The position numbers and the translations under genes were made by a program. The notes beneath the pieces are model-generated. The model ran no database searches and was not told where the DNA came from. It saw only the letters and a list, made by a program, of their open reading frames with translations. A stretch of 64,000 nucleotides of DNA from Humulus lupulus (lineage: Eukaryota; Streptophyta; Magnoliopsida; Rosales; Cannabaceae), in the NCBI RefSeq assembly GCF_963169125.1, contig NC_084794.1:72761665-72825664 (forward strand). Direction: 5' to 3'. Position 1 is the stretch's first letter; each line of letters starts with the position of its first letter. This document shows positions 1-11,387 of this stretch, in pieces.

Positions 1-2138
1 TTCAGGACCAACGATCCAAAACAGGTAGGTGACAATAGCCAAAAGTCACAAAAGTGGGTACAACTTCCTCTAGCCATGTGACGATAGGGTCACCAGGGCT
101 TAACTGATAGGTGGTTCCTTCATAAGCTTGATTAGGATAGGTGCATGGTGATTAGTCACCAACATAACCATCCTCTCGACTCTAGAGTCGTAACTAAGGA
201 CAACGTCCCCCAGCCATGTGACAAACAGTCACCGGGGTCATATACCTTGGCTGAAATCATCTGGTCTTAGACCAGGCAAGCGCTTATAAGTTCTTCGACC
301 CTAGGGTCGGTCTAGCATTAATGCCATAGAGCCATTCAATGCATGATTCTCGACTCTAGAGTCGGTCCCTGACTAGTCAGTGCCATATACAAGCAAGTCA
401 TGCCACCAAACATATACCACATGTTCAATATCCATAAACAAGGTATTTAGCATTCTTACTAAACAAAATCCAGTACAATTAGGACCATGTACAACCACAG
501 AGGCTCAAGCTCTGAACAATATCATACCCAGTATACAAAGCGTGTCCTAATCACATGTTTCTCATGCATCATATGCAATATATCCAGCAATCCACATGCA
601 CCAATAACAGCCATGCATGTCACGTTTAATAGTCAACCAACATGCATCAAGAATAGCCATGCATGTCATACATAATAATCAACTGACATGCATCAATAAT
701 AACCACGCATGTCATACTCAATAATCAACCAACATGCATCATAATAGCCATGCATGTCACATATACACAGGGTGCAGTTTTCTTACCTCAGATTCGAGCT
801 AGAACGATTAAAAGAACGACCCTTGAGAACGATCAACTTTCAGTCCTTTAGCGGTCACCTAGTCATAACCAAATATAAGGTATCATCAATAAAAATGATC
901 AACACAAGTTCCCAAACCAATATCTAGCCTCCGGGACATCAATCCCCACTTAACCGGGTACTAGGTTCAACCCCGAGGCCTATGGCTTGAATCCCCAAGC
1001 TAAAAACATGTTTTTGGGTCAAAATGGCCTTAAGGGCCGCGACCCACTCTAGCTACGCCACGGCGCGCCCCTCAAACAGAGAGGGCTCCCCCTTGACTGA
1101 CGCCTTGAGCCGCGGCGCACCACAACCATGTCGCGGCTCAATACCCAGAATTCCCAAAATGGCAGCACGCACCAGCTAACTCTCCCCTATGTTTTCCTCT
1201 CAAACCAGCCCTACAAACCAACTCAAAACCTCCTCCAACACTCATTTAAACCTCCATACATCACCCATAACCTCCCATCATCAAAACCCAATCTAACCAT
1301 CAATCAAAACCCCTTTAAAGCCAAACTTCCAACAAGAATCAAAGGATGAAAATCTAAAGATAAAAACAGAGCACCACCTGAATTCAAAGACTAAAACTCA
1401 CCTTAAAACCAGCTTTGAGCCTTCCTCAATGATTGTACCAAGTCCACTAACTCAGCCCTTGGATTCCCTAGCTTGAATCCCCACCTAGAGCTCAAAACTT
1501 CAAAGAGGAGGATGATGAAGAGTGGTGTACGGGAAGGGAGAAGAGAACTCTGTTTTTCCCTGTTCTTTCTACAGCCGTCCTAAGTCATATATATATCCAA
1601 ATGACCAAATTGCCCTTAAGTCACTTAAAGTCTCTATAACCATTTCAAGGGTAGAATTGGAACTTTTCACTTTTCCCGTTAATCATAACTAACGCTTCCC
1701 AATTCCCGCTATACCCAATATTCCCAAATACCAATAAATCATATCCCATTACCCCTTAATTCCCGGTAATGCTCTAGTCATTAAATTCACCCCGAGACTC
1801 ACCCCGAGCCCCGAACTTAAACCCGTTATGACTAGACCGAACACTTACATCTCATGATCGTCTCATGTCGAATAGTTCGAACCAATCCACCTTATAATGT
1901 GGCTACATTAATTAATCACAACTATGCACCCAAAATATACAATTACGCCCACAGTGGCCAAATTACCAAAATACCCTCACAATAATAAATTCTCCCATAT
2001 GCATGCATCCACCATCATCTAATAATATAATTCACGTAAACATGCATATAATCATTAAGTACTATAATAAATCAATTATGGCCCTCCCGGCCTCCTAATC
2101 AAGGTCCTAAACCTTATTAGGAAATTTGGGGCATTACA
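1..2138 (-). mobile_element. Chromovirus (Tekay/Del-like) LTR, truncated at window edge
   Basis: Read on the minus strand this LTR starts at 2138 with TGTAATGCCCC and runs off the left edge. The same start occurs at 26858 (minus) and 23796 (plus), and a close relative at 43443 (minus). It shares blocks with the solo LTR at 41119-43443: the paired CTAGAGTCG/GGGTCGGTC stretches near 180-360, the CATGCATGTCA short repeats at 590-760, and the TTTTCTTACCT block near 780. The bases after 2138 are not a polypurine tract, so this is either the 5' LTR of a minus-strand element lying to the left or a solo LTR. No coding sequence is seen. Short open frames at 487-675 and 1128-1349 are chance frames inside the LTR. 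Confidence 0.75.
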
Positions 2139-2954
2139 ATCGATCTCACCCCGAAGAAGTAGTTTCTTGCAACCTTGGCTAAGTAGAAGTGTTTCAGACA
2201 TAATTAACCATCCGATTGCTGCCAATGTGATTCAAGATTAACAATTGCGCTAGTCACATTAATAGATTTTTGCCAGCGCATTTCACGAAAAGCACCGGGA
2301 AAAGTACTTTTGGCGACGCATTTCCTTAAATGCACCAGGAAAAGAACTTTTAGTGGTGCATTTCAAGAAATGCGTCGAGAAAGGAGCCTGAAAAATTTGT
2401 AAATTTTGAGCGAGAAAATTCTTGCCTCAAGGGTTTGGTTGATGGTAATACTTTTGCTAACGTGTTTGATTGCGTCGATAAAAGTCTAAAACGCGCTAGG
2501 AAAAGTATCATTGGATGACTTTTGCCAGTGCAGTTTTGACTTTTAGCGATACTTCGAAACGCGTCGAAAACAGTCACGCAATAATAATTGTGCCACACAA
2601 CCCATTTCTTCCTCATTTTTCATATTCATTTCTCTTTTTTTCCAACTAATCCCAACTCTAATGTAATACCCCCTCCACAATTGCCTGTGGTTGTTGTCTT
2701 TCTAGCATCACTAAACTTTCTGATTCGAAGCAACCATATCTTGCCCCTTCTCTAGGATGCCCAGTATTCCCATGAAGAAGAGCAACCAAGTCTAATCTTG
2801 TCTCATCCTACTAATCCTTTCTAGGTGACTAAACAACTCAATGACATATGTTTAAGCATCCAGCTCCTCTTGATCATTCTTACACCTACATTCACTCTAG
2901 AATGAGCTAACCTGGTTCACCCCCGCTTGAGATGAACCTGGATTTGATACCAAT
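2139..2954. repeat. Unclassified repeat with GCGACGCATTTC-type inverted motifs
   Basis: No gene. Positions 2260-2400 and 2500-2580 hold several copies, in both orientations, of a motif around GACGCATTTC and GAAATGCGTC, separated by AAAAGTACTTTT-like spacers. Such clustered direct and inverted short motifs resemble the subterminal repeats of CACTA/Mutator-type DNA transposons, but I cannot find a terminal inverted repeat or target duplication, so the class is open. From about 2640 to 2954 I see no recognisable structure. Confidence 0.35.
2940..2954 (-). other. Degenerate initiator-Met-type primer binding site
   Basis: On the minus strand this reads ATTGGTATCAAATCC, close to the initiator tRNA-Met primer site TGGTATCAGAGC used by many plant LTR retrotransposons. 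The sequence just upstream on the minus strand ends TGACA, as an LTR end would. This suggests a decayed minus-strand retroelement whose 5' LTR begins at 2955 and extends rightward. No gag is recognisable to its left, so confidence is low. Confidence 0.3.
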
Positions 2955-4500
2955 TGTCATGGGTTGACATTTTGACAGTAGAAATGCATGTGTGGTATCT
3001 TGACTCCTCAGAGCCAAGGTCAGCCTTCCAACCATTTGAGTAACAATTGGCAAATTTTTTGCGTATCATGTGCTCGCACACTTCCGTCTCTATAACAACT
3101 CCCACCAAATCATGCTCTCAACGATCTATGAGTGCATCCATGCATCAAGGTCCTAGAGTCGAGACACTCACATTGTCCATAGGTTCTTACCATGGAAAAG
3201 TTGATCCCAACACTAATGCTCACCCAGACTTTCACAAGCTAGGTAGCATATGTGGCCAAGTGAGAATACCAAGCTCGCCTGCCAACGCCTCTCGTTATGG
3301 TCCAAGGACTCCCATACATCCACGGTCAAATCTTCGAGGCACCATGCCTCCACTCATGTTGGTAGGCCCTCAATACTAGCTACCAAACTAGTAGTACACA
3401 TTGAACCTCTGTCCTTCTCAAGCATAGTGCACCCTCTAGTCCTTGTATGCTAACAAGTCCCACGAATAACTTCCCATGCTATCTCCTGCCCAGACTCGTG
3501 TCCATGGCACACCACGATGTGTCTCGAAGGTTTGGGCCATGTTCCATGCAAGTGACATACTGGCAAGCCCATGGAACCGTACCCATAAACCTCTGGTCGC
3601 ACACTTCAACGCACTATCGGGGTGGCCCGGTAATGTCCATGAGTACTCCTACTCATGGAGACATATAAGTTCCCTCATGGTCCTCATATGCTCTCCCTAC
3701 TATCCCTCCTAACTAGTAGTAGCTCACTTAGTGCAGCTATGCCAGGGGGTGGAAGGTGCTCCCCCTACAAAGAGCCTTCTGAGCTTTTCGCCTACTACAA
3801 GGAACATATATGATTTTTTTTCTTGGGAGACATATTTGGCTCTCAACTCGTCAATTCTCCAAATATCCCAAATTCTTTCGCACAATTGTGTTTGTTAACC
3901 TTGTAATATGGAAACTACGAAGTCCCGTCCATTTCTGGGCAATATTAAAGATATTTACGAAAATGCCACTACTGTACAACTAGGTATCAACATGCCCACC
4001 AGCCTTCACCCTTGCGTGTGCATCACATGTGCACTTGACATGCCTCAAGAGGCTAGTACGTTACACTGAGGGTAGGAGCTCGTGAGCTTTTCTGACCACA
4101 TCCACAAGGGTGCCTTAACTAAAATTCATGGAATCAGGAATGAGCTTTCGAGGACCAGGGTCTGGGTTAGTTGAGTTAAGTAAAGGATTTTGCCAACTCG
4201 TTCGCTTCTACCAAGCCCAAAAGCTTGAGTCTTCAACCAATAATCATTGTTCACTTGCCAATTGCATCACTGACTGATCAAGTGCTCTGCCCGTCAACGT
4301 CTATGTCAGAAGCAAAAGTTTCAATCGAGAATGGCTTATCAAACTCAGGCAACTTCAGCACTAGCAACAACACAACCACCCCAAGCAATAGGAATAGAGA
4401 ACGATACTCGATTGAATGATTACCGAAGAACGATTCCAAAGGCGACCCTCTCGAGTTTCCGGTTGTTTCATAGATTGAAGTAGCCTTTCGTCGTCCTACC
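2955..4500. repeat. Probable decayed LTR and unassigned sequence
   Basis: No supported gene. If the primer-site-like motif at 2940-2954 is real, a minus-strand LTR starts at 2955, but I cannot find its other end. The overlapping open frames between 3047 and 3712 lie on both strands with no family resemblance and are not called. The stretch 3870-4500 holds nothing I recognise. Confidence 0.3.
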
Positions 4501-5870
4501 AAATGAAATAAGTCATAGCTGCAAGGGCTCCAAACCTTAATTAAGTATTAAAGGCTACTTTTGGTTGGTTTCATAAAGGGGCTGAAAGAAAATAAAAGCT
4601 TCATCCTTTCATTTGGAAAGAAGCAACAAGAGAAGGACCAGTCCTTCAGTCCATTAAGTAAAGTGAAAAAGTCGATTAGGTTGCCACTTGAGAACTTGAA
4701 CACCCTACCTTTCGCCTTTGGGGCCCAATTCCTCGGGTAGCCTCATCTATATAGGCATTCCACCTACAGAGGAAAAAGAACCGGGGCAAGAAGGAGTTTG
4801 ACTGCTGGGATGGGATCAGATCCTAATCCTATTTGTAGGGCGGGCTTTCAAGACAGATATGCACTACTCCATCTGTTAAGGCCCTCGTGGGGAAATAGAA
4901 GAACCCCTTATTTAAAAGTAATGCCAGATGGGAATAAAAAAGAAATAAAAAAATAATAATTTCCCGACTAACGTATCTATCAATAGAGGGAGAAAAGGGC
5001 TAACTTGCTTTCATATGAGAGAAAAGGTAGCCCTTTGGGACCCTCTTTCTCTAGAAGTTTAAGAAAAAGGCGTAAGCTATTTTTATTTTGACCAGATAAA
5101 ATATGAAACAAAACTATGAGACAAAGGACTAAGAGGATAACAATAAGTGGATGGCGGAGTTTTATTAGAGCTATTATTTCTGGCCCTAGAAAAAGTACAA
5201 AACAGAAAGACGTCAAAAGGGGAATAGGTTGTTTAAGAAGAGAGAATTTTTGGTTCCTTAGAGTAATTTTTCTCGTTCCTATCATGACAATTCTTGTTCC
5301 CTTACCATTTTAGTGTTCTGTGGCTAATATGAGAAGAATTTTGTTATAGTTATAGATGGACAGGTTCTGCCTGTAAAATACGAAAGAATAATGTCCCTTT
5401 TCCAAACACACAACTTACTTCATAAAAACTTCTTCTTCCTTTCCTCAACCCCCTAACCCAATGGCTGCCCTACTTTAGTGTTCACGTAGCATTGGCGTTT
5501 TCTCCTTTTTTGTTACCTTTCGATATTAAGGAAACTCAATGCTATTTCTGATAGGAAATCCATGTTATTTGTTTTAGGGTTCCTCTTTTTATTCACCATA
5601 GGAGGACTCACCATAATAGTCTTGGCAAATTCTGGGTTACCCTTTTCTTTTTAGAAAGACTTAGGCTCAATCATAGCTTAACAGGCTTGCTCACTGCATC
5701 CATCCTCTTGCAAGGGTTCTTTCGAAGCCCTTTTATTTAACACCTTTTTTTTCATTGGTAATGGTTTCAGGAGTCGGTAAGTAACTCAGTGAGTGCTTTC
5801 TAAGAAGGGCTTAGCTCGGAAGAAGAAAATGAAATATGAACAACCGTGCTGGTCGTAATAGATCGAAATT
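4500..5870. other. Nuclear insertion of mitochondrial DNA (NUMT), approximate limits
   Basis: This block differs in composition and style from the surrounding retroelements and contains a recognisable piece of mitochondrial cox1 at 5562-5639, so at least part is mitochondrial in origin. The rest looks like plant mitochondrial intergenic DNA, but I cannot align it. A minus-strand hydrophobic open frame at 4980-5285 (101 residues with several membrane-like stretches) may be a mitochondrial membrane-protein fragment that I do not recognise. Limits are guesses: copia LTR sequence starts near 5880, and the left end is set only by a change in texture. Confidence 0.55.
5562..5639 (+). pseudogene. 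cox1: cox1 fragment (cytochrome c oxidase subunit 1), mitochondrial origin
   Basis: The 26 codons read MLFVLGFLFLFTIGGLT then IIVLANSGL. This matches the conserved segment of cytochrome c oxidase subunit 1 ahead of its late membrane helices, where plant proteins have a phenylalanine-rich stretch, FTIGGLT, then a VLANSGL motif. The frame ends two codons later in unrelated sequence, and nothing upstream continues the gene. It is far too short to function (full COX1 is about 525 residues). Such fragments are typical of mitochondrial DNA captured during double-strand break repair. Confidence 0.75.
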
Positions 5871-5879
5871 CATGGTATG

Positions 5880-6745
5880 ATTGATGATGTATTTAACGAA
5901 GTGGGGGATTATTATGATTGGTTAAATACATGGTGAAATTGGTTAGGCACGAAGAGTTTAAAAAACCATAATGATTTCACTAAAGTCAACATATAAGAGT
6001 TGACTTTCAGTATAGACATTTATAAATTATCATTTTACGTCCAAAGTGTTCCTTTGGAGTATAGACACAGAAATCTTGTGAGCATTTAGGGATGTTTTGA
6101 GATGAGTTTCGGAGCGCCAAGTTAGAGGGACAGGCATTGTGTCACCTTTAGGAGGCAACACGCCGCTACTCTTTAAGAAGACTACCTAGGTGATGCATCG
6201 CCTGGGTGCAGGCGACGCATCGCTTGGGCTGTTCGTACGGGCCTGTACAGTGAGGTGCTTTGGCTCCAAAATTCAATTCAAAATGATTTACTCTCATTGG
6301 TTAAGTCTAATGAGGGTTTCTATACTTTTTAAATGGTTTATTTGAGTTAATTGGTGATTTGATCACTCACCTCTCTCTCTAAAAACCTTTTCTATCTCTA
6401 GCTTTCAAGATTACTAGTTTTCTCCAAGATCTTAATCAAGAAAGCTTGACTTGTATGAAGATTCAAGGCTTGTGAATCTCAATATCATTCCATTGTTGTA
6501 GCTTTAAGCAATCTCAAGGAGGAGGCTAGGAATAGAGATTTTTGGACAACAAATATTCATTTGTGTCAAGCTTTGGTTACATTTGTGGTTCATATAAAAT
6601 CATAGACTTGTGATTTTATGTATCAAGGTTCTTCAACAAGAAAGGTCAATTCTACCACTTGTTTATTTGTGTTATGTACTTTGTAATCTTCTTCCATTAG
6701 AGTTTAGATTATCTTTGTTTATTGCTTTTAGTTGTAACATAAAAA
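5880..6745 (+). mobile_element. Copia-type LTR fragment, family Z
   Basis: Non-coding. It shares ordered blocks with 19635-20070, 22100-22487, 23560-23795 and 32872-33471: a TATGATTGGTTAAAT segment, a GATGCATCGCC/GGCGACGCATCGC palindromic pair at 6190-6230, a TCTCTCTCTAAAAACC stretch, and a CTAGGAATAGAGA block. Related copies flank a copia RNase H (22488-23035) and, inverted at 17580-17840, sit beside a copia gag, which supports the copia assignment. Ends are not defined here. Confidence 0.55.
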
Positions 6746-7020
6746 TGAAGGGCATAGCGTCAAATCCCCAACACTTAGGTGCTTTAGGATCTTATCCAAA
6801 GATATCTCTTATTCATATGGAGAATATTCTTTCTATAGTTCCTCCAAGATGGAGGCAACTTGGCTCTGATCCCACCCACAATGAAGGTGTGAATACCAAC
6901 ATTCCGCTTGAATGTTGCCCCTGCCTCATGACCCTCAAAATATAAGTTTGGGATGGAGATAGACTCGCCCACACGCCCCTGTGCCTTACGGACACCATTT
7001 CACCCACACACCCCTAAGTC
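6746..7020. other. Unassigned sequence left of element W
   Basis: No gene or repeat recognised. Overlapping open frames on both strands (6610-7007) have no family resemblance. The junction with the W LTR must lie in or near this stretch, but I could not find the expected target duplication partner (AAAGG follows the W 3' LTR at 17012-17016). Confidence 0.3.
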
Positions 7021-8729
7021 TCGCGCCACAACCTCATCTCCCATGTAGGGGCCTCGCTCTGAAGGTCTTGCGAGGCGCACGCCTCGTCTCACATTAAGGA
7101 TGCCCGGGGTCACGCCGAAGGTGTCGCGGGGTCACGCTGAGGGAGTCACGAGTCTCTCACGAGGCGCACGCCTCATCTCGTGTCGAAGGTGTTGTAGGGT
7201 CGTACAGAGGGAGTCGCGAGGTTTTCGCAAGGTGCACGCCTCGTCTCACGCTGAAGGTGTTGCAGGGACATGCTGAAGGTGTCGCGGGGTCGCGCTGAGG
7301 GAGTTGCGAGGGTCTCGCAAGGCGCACGCCTCGTCTTTTGTCGAGGGTGTCGTAGGGTCACGCCAAAGGTGTTGCGGGGTCGCGTCGAGGGACTCGCGAG
7401 GGTCTTGCGAGGCGCACGCCTTGTCTTGCACGGAGGGTGTTGTGGGGTCATGCCGAAGGTGTCGCGGGGTTGCGCCGAGGGAGTCGCAAGGCGCACACCT
7501 TGTCTCACATTGAAGATGTCGCAGGGTCACACAGAGGGAGTCGCGAGGGTATTGCGAGGCGCATGCCTCATCTCTCGCCGAGGGTGTCGCAGGGTCATGC
7601 CAAAGGTGTTGCGGGGTCGCATCGAGGGAGTCGCGAGGTTTTCGCGAGGCGCACACCTCGTCTTGCACTGAGGGTGTTGCGTGGTCACGCCGAAGGTGTC
7701 GCAGGGTTGTGCCGAGGGAGTCACGAGGGTCTTGCGAGGCGCACACCTTATCTCACGCCAAAGGTGTCGCGGGGTCGCGCGCGTCGAGGGAGTCGCGAGG
7801 CATACGCCTCATCTCGTGTCGAGGGTGTCGCGGGGTCACGCTGAGGGTGTCATGGAATTGCGTCGAGGGAGTCGCGAGGTGCACGCCTCGCCTACGGAGC
7901 CATGTTTCGTAGCAAGGGTTTTACAAGGCCATCCTATACTCCTATTGTCACATCTCGTGCTGACTGTGTCACAAGGCACATTCCCGCCTACGATGCCATA
8001 CCTTGTGCCAAGAATGTGCGCTTAGGGTCGAGAGGCCCCTCTCGTCTCATTTTCATAGGGCCATCTTGCAAGGTCCTTGATTGCCAGGCATCTTGGAATA
8101 ATATATAAGGATCTCAACACTTGAAGCCTTTGGGAATAAGGTACCTTGCGAGGGTGAGAACCTGTGACTCGAGGAGCTCGTACAAGTACAAAATGCACCT
8201 ACAAACCAAGAGGAGTTGGAGTATGGACATGATGTACACGCCTTACAAGTAGTGGTCGTATGAGTAAGGTACCTGATGTGGTCCTCATCATCAAATCTCT
8301 GACACTCGTACTAAACAAGTAGTGGAGGTACATCTAGGTACTGAAGTTGAGGTGCTCCAACAAACTCTCTGCATGTACTAGAACCGACCACCACACTCCT
8401 AGCACCATTACCACCTGTAAACTACATATGCAGGGTCGTGTCCCCAGGGACCACAATGTACTAAGAGTCATTAGTGCTCTACTATAAATATGACCTCCTT
8501 TCATCTGAGAAATGGGGGAATTTTTGGGAGAATTTTGTAACCACTCATTGTTAATGGAAATAGACACTCTACATTTTCTCTATTTTTCATTCTAAAATTT
8601 CAGCATTTACATTTTGTGTTCTTGATATCATAAGAAAGTTTGCTTAAAGTTCATTTGATTTGAATCTACTTCTTTTACAACTCACGAAGTTCTTGATCTA
8701 ACTTAGTTGACGAGTTCTTACAGTCAACA
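7020..8729 (+). repeat. 5' LTR of element W
   Basis: The right end at 8729 is fixed by the CA before the primer-site region and by the matching end of the 3' LTR at 17011. The left end is uncertain: the sequence before the satellite array does not obviously match the 3' LTR. The 3' part (7890-8729) is single-copy LTR sequence with a CTACTATAAATATGA promoter-like block near 8480. Confidence 0.6.
7075..7890 (+). repeat. CpG-rich tandem satellite inside the W 5' LTR
   Basis: About eleven recurrences of a GCGCACGCCTCGTCTC core, spaced mostly 65-95 bases, joined by GGGTCACGCCGAAGGTGTCGC-like segments. The array is very rich in CG dinucleotides in an otherwise AT-rich region. Because the repeat lacks stop codons in several frames it generates long overlapping open frames on both strands (7173-8025), which are artefacts of periodicity and not genes. 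The 3' LTR has about four recurrences (15953-16180). Confidence 0.85.
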
Positions 8730-8750
8730 GTTTGGCACAGTCTCTGGGAA
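8730..8750 (+). other. Primer binding site region of W
   Basis: Immediately after the LTR end the sequence reads GTTTGGCACAGTCTCTGGG. The TGG needed to pair with a tRNA CCA end is in the usual place. I could not assign the tRNA. Confidence 0.5.
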
Positions 8751-8797
8751 GGATAAGTGCCAAGCCACTGTTCTTCCATCGATTCTGGTAGAGAAAG

Positions 8798-10550
8798 ATG
8801 CCAAGACGCTATAAGAAATTGGGAGAACCACGAGAGGTGGAAGTCCACCTCGATGGAGATCAGCTAAAGGCCTCCATGAAGAATCCTTCGCCACCCGAAA
8901 ATGTGGATGCTCCAAAGGAGCCCATGGTTCCTGGAGATGAAAGGGAGGCTTCGTCCCCAGCTATCCAGCTTGATGAGAACCATCTGAGACCATCGGCTGC
9001 TCCCACAAAAGATGCCAAAGAGTTTTTGCCCCTAAGGCCACCGCAGGTTACACCAAAAAAATGCGCCAACCAGACAAGAGCCCCCGAGTACATTCCATAA
9101 GCTCAAGCTCTAGGTCTCAATTTTATGAAGAGGAGATATGCGAGTTACACCGGAAGAACCAAAGGCTAGAAACCACCTTAGAGAATATGTAAGAGGTGTT
9201 GAATGGCCTGCTACAGGTAAAATCAAGCATGCCTCTTCCTAGACGAAAGGAGAAAAGCCAAGAGGGTGGAGAAACCATAGTCCCTGTGGATGATGTGAGA
9301 ACTCGACTCTCCACTAGTAATACCCCTCGGACAATGCAGCATGAATGTTTTGGGCAGGCAAAGCAGCCCCAGAGGCCAGGGCAGAAGAACAACGCTAACC
9401 CTCATAACGAAGCCGAAGTCGCCTATAAGAAAAAAGCTCAATGGGAGGAGGTCAGAAGTAAGGACGACCCCTCCTATGGCCCCTCTGAAGGGTAGAGAGA
9501 AGAAAAAGGCCAACCCAACTGAGCTGAGGGACTCCTTGAATAGGAGGCGACAGGAGCTAGACACCGAGATGAGGAGCCTTCAGAGCAAGATCATCACATC
9601 GTATGGGGGGGGGGGGCACATTACGGATGAAGAGTTCAACTACAAGTCACCCTTTACACGAGAAATCTAGTTGGAACGGCTCCCGGCTAACTTTAAAGAA
9701 CCTCATATGACCCCATATGAGGGCACCTCAGACCCCAAGTACCACTTGGACACCTTTAATGATTTAATGAAGCTGAGAGGAATCAATAGCAGAGCAAGGT
9801 TTCATTGTTTTGCAATCACACTGAAGGGGTCTGCATACAAGTGGTTCAAAAGACTGAGGTCGGGGACCATTAGGTCATGGTAACAATTTTCCGATGATTT
9901 TCTCCAATAACATCATGCCGTACGCGATTATACCCTACCGGGCACTAGCCTCGCTAATATAAAGCAAGGCGAAGGAGAAAGCTTGAAGAGCTACATCCAT
10001 AGTTTCAACATGGAGGCGTCTAAAGTGGGAAGCCTGACCGGGCAGAACTCAAGATGGCAATCACGACTAGAGTGCACCGAGGTAGTAAGCTTTGGGATAA
10101 TATGCTCAAAAGGGAGGTTGCTAACTTAGATGATTTCTACGAACGGGCACAAAAGTACATTCGTGTCAAAGACAGCCATGAGAACCTGAAGGCATCACTT
10201 GTCAAGTCCTCAGCCCCTGAAGTTTTGAATGACGCAAAAAAGAAAAGAGTGTACGAAGGCCCAAGAGATGACCACCAGAGGAAGCACAAACACGGAGGTA
10301 ATCCTAGGCAAACATCCCACACCTTCTACACTAACCTAACACATACTAGGGAGCATATCTTCGTAGCAAACAAGAATCAGGTCCCCTTAAGGAGACCCCC
10401 GCCAATGAAGAGAGATCGGCCAAAGAGAGACCATGAAAAGTACTATTAGTATCATAAAGACATTGACCACTCCACAGCAGAATGCACACATTTAAAGGTG
10501 GAAATAGAGGAATTCATACGCAGGGGGCACTTGGGTAGATACGTCTAAAG
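8798..10550 (+). pseudogene. gag: gag polyprotein of element W (Tat-like), multiply broken
   Basis: Gag forms the retrotransposon core particle. The N-terminal part opens at 8798 (MPRRYKKLGEPREVEVH) and is acidic and proline-rich. The Retrotrans_gag domain lies at 9671-10050, with an EGTSDPKYHLDTFNDLM segment followed by WFKRL and then SLKSYIHSF. The C-terminal part is at 10054-10449 (GSKLWDNMLKREV, YERAQKYIRV), followed by a knuckle-like H-x4-C remnant near 10460. At least six stop codons (for example after 9100, 9494, 9670 and 9881) and a frame change near 10030 break it. A poly-G run at 9606-9615 is another likely slippage site. Confidence 0.75.
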
Positions 10551-10819
10551 AGAAAATGAAAGACCAAATGATAGACCACCCTCGCCATGAGCACGAGATG
10601 TAGCCCTAGAGGTGTAAGGAGAGGTGAGGGCGATCCTCAGAGGACCAGGATTCAGAGGAGAATCGAGAAAGGGGCGAGGTAGATATGCCAAGGAAGACAG
10701 ACGAAGTCCACCCCCATGCATGCTAAGACTTCTTGGTCAAAAAGATTGCCGACAGAATGCTCCTACCCCACCATGCCTGGCCCTTTACCTTACCTTAAGA
10801 AGAAATAGGGGGGTATGAA

Positions 10820-11360
10820 GCGTGGGAAACAATGCAAGAAGTGTATGATACAACGGGTAACCTTAAGGAGTGGCGGAAAAGCTCTTGATTGATCAACGCG
10901 AGTGAACTGTGCTTAGACGCTTCGTAAAACCGCACCGATCTATGAGAGGAGTTGATGGATGAGTAGGCTTCCCCTTTCGATTCACAGAATGTGATCTGGG
11001 ACACAATGGGAGTTTGCGTGCCTCGGAAGGAAAGATATCGCCGGAGTATAGCACAAGATTGCCTTTTCTTGCTGCCATGGGGTCGACCTGTAAACAAGGT
11101 AAACCCAACGGGAACCAAAAAAACGGGAGGGTACTGCATTGGGCAGAAGACGATCCAAAAAGTGAAGGCTCACCCAGCTGAAGGAAGGAGCTTTGGAAGC
11201 TTACCTTATTATTAGAGAAAGGGGCAACCTATCTTACTAATAATAAGAAAGGGGGTGAGATAGGCGACAGGTAGCTTGCTTCCAAGCCGATAGGATAGGC
11301 GGCCGGGCAGGCGTAGAAGCGAGTTGCCAGAAGCTTTCGGTAGCTTGATTCCTCGAGGCA
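10820..11360. other. Probable mitochondrial-type insertion between gag and protease of W
   Basis: Between the end of gag-like sequence (about 10790) and its resumption before the protease (about 11370) lie roughly 540 bases with no retroelement protein in any frame. In T1 and T3 the gag-to-protease join is continuous at this point. The texture (mixed GC, purine-rich GAAAGGGGGTGAGAT-type runs) is like plant mitochondrial intergenic DNA, and the window has a proven mitochondrial insertion at 5562. No gene was identified inside, so the origin is inferred. Confidence 0.4.
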
Positions 11361-11387
11361 ATGACCTCCAAAAAACTTTAAAGGGGA

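Noticed and set aside
4980..5285. Hydrophobic 101-residue minus-strand frame as a real membrane protein gene
   Set aside because: It lies in a probable mitochondrial insertion, overlaps a plus-strand frame, and I cannot match it to a family with confidence.
6190..6230. GATGCATCGCC palindromes as bacterial-type operators
   Set aside because: The sequence is plant nuclear and the motifs are part of a copia LTR; reported instead as an LTR motif.
7173..8025. Several long overlapping open frames on both strands (up to 166 residues)
   Set aside because: All lie in the CpG-rich LTR satellite. Lack of stops follows from the repeat composition, and the products are repetitive with no domain.
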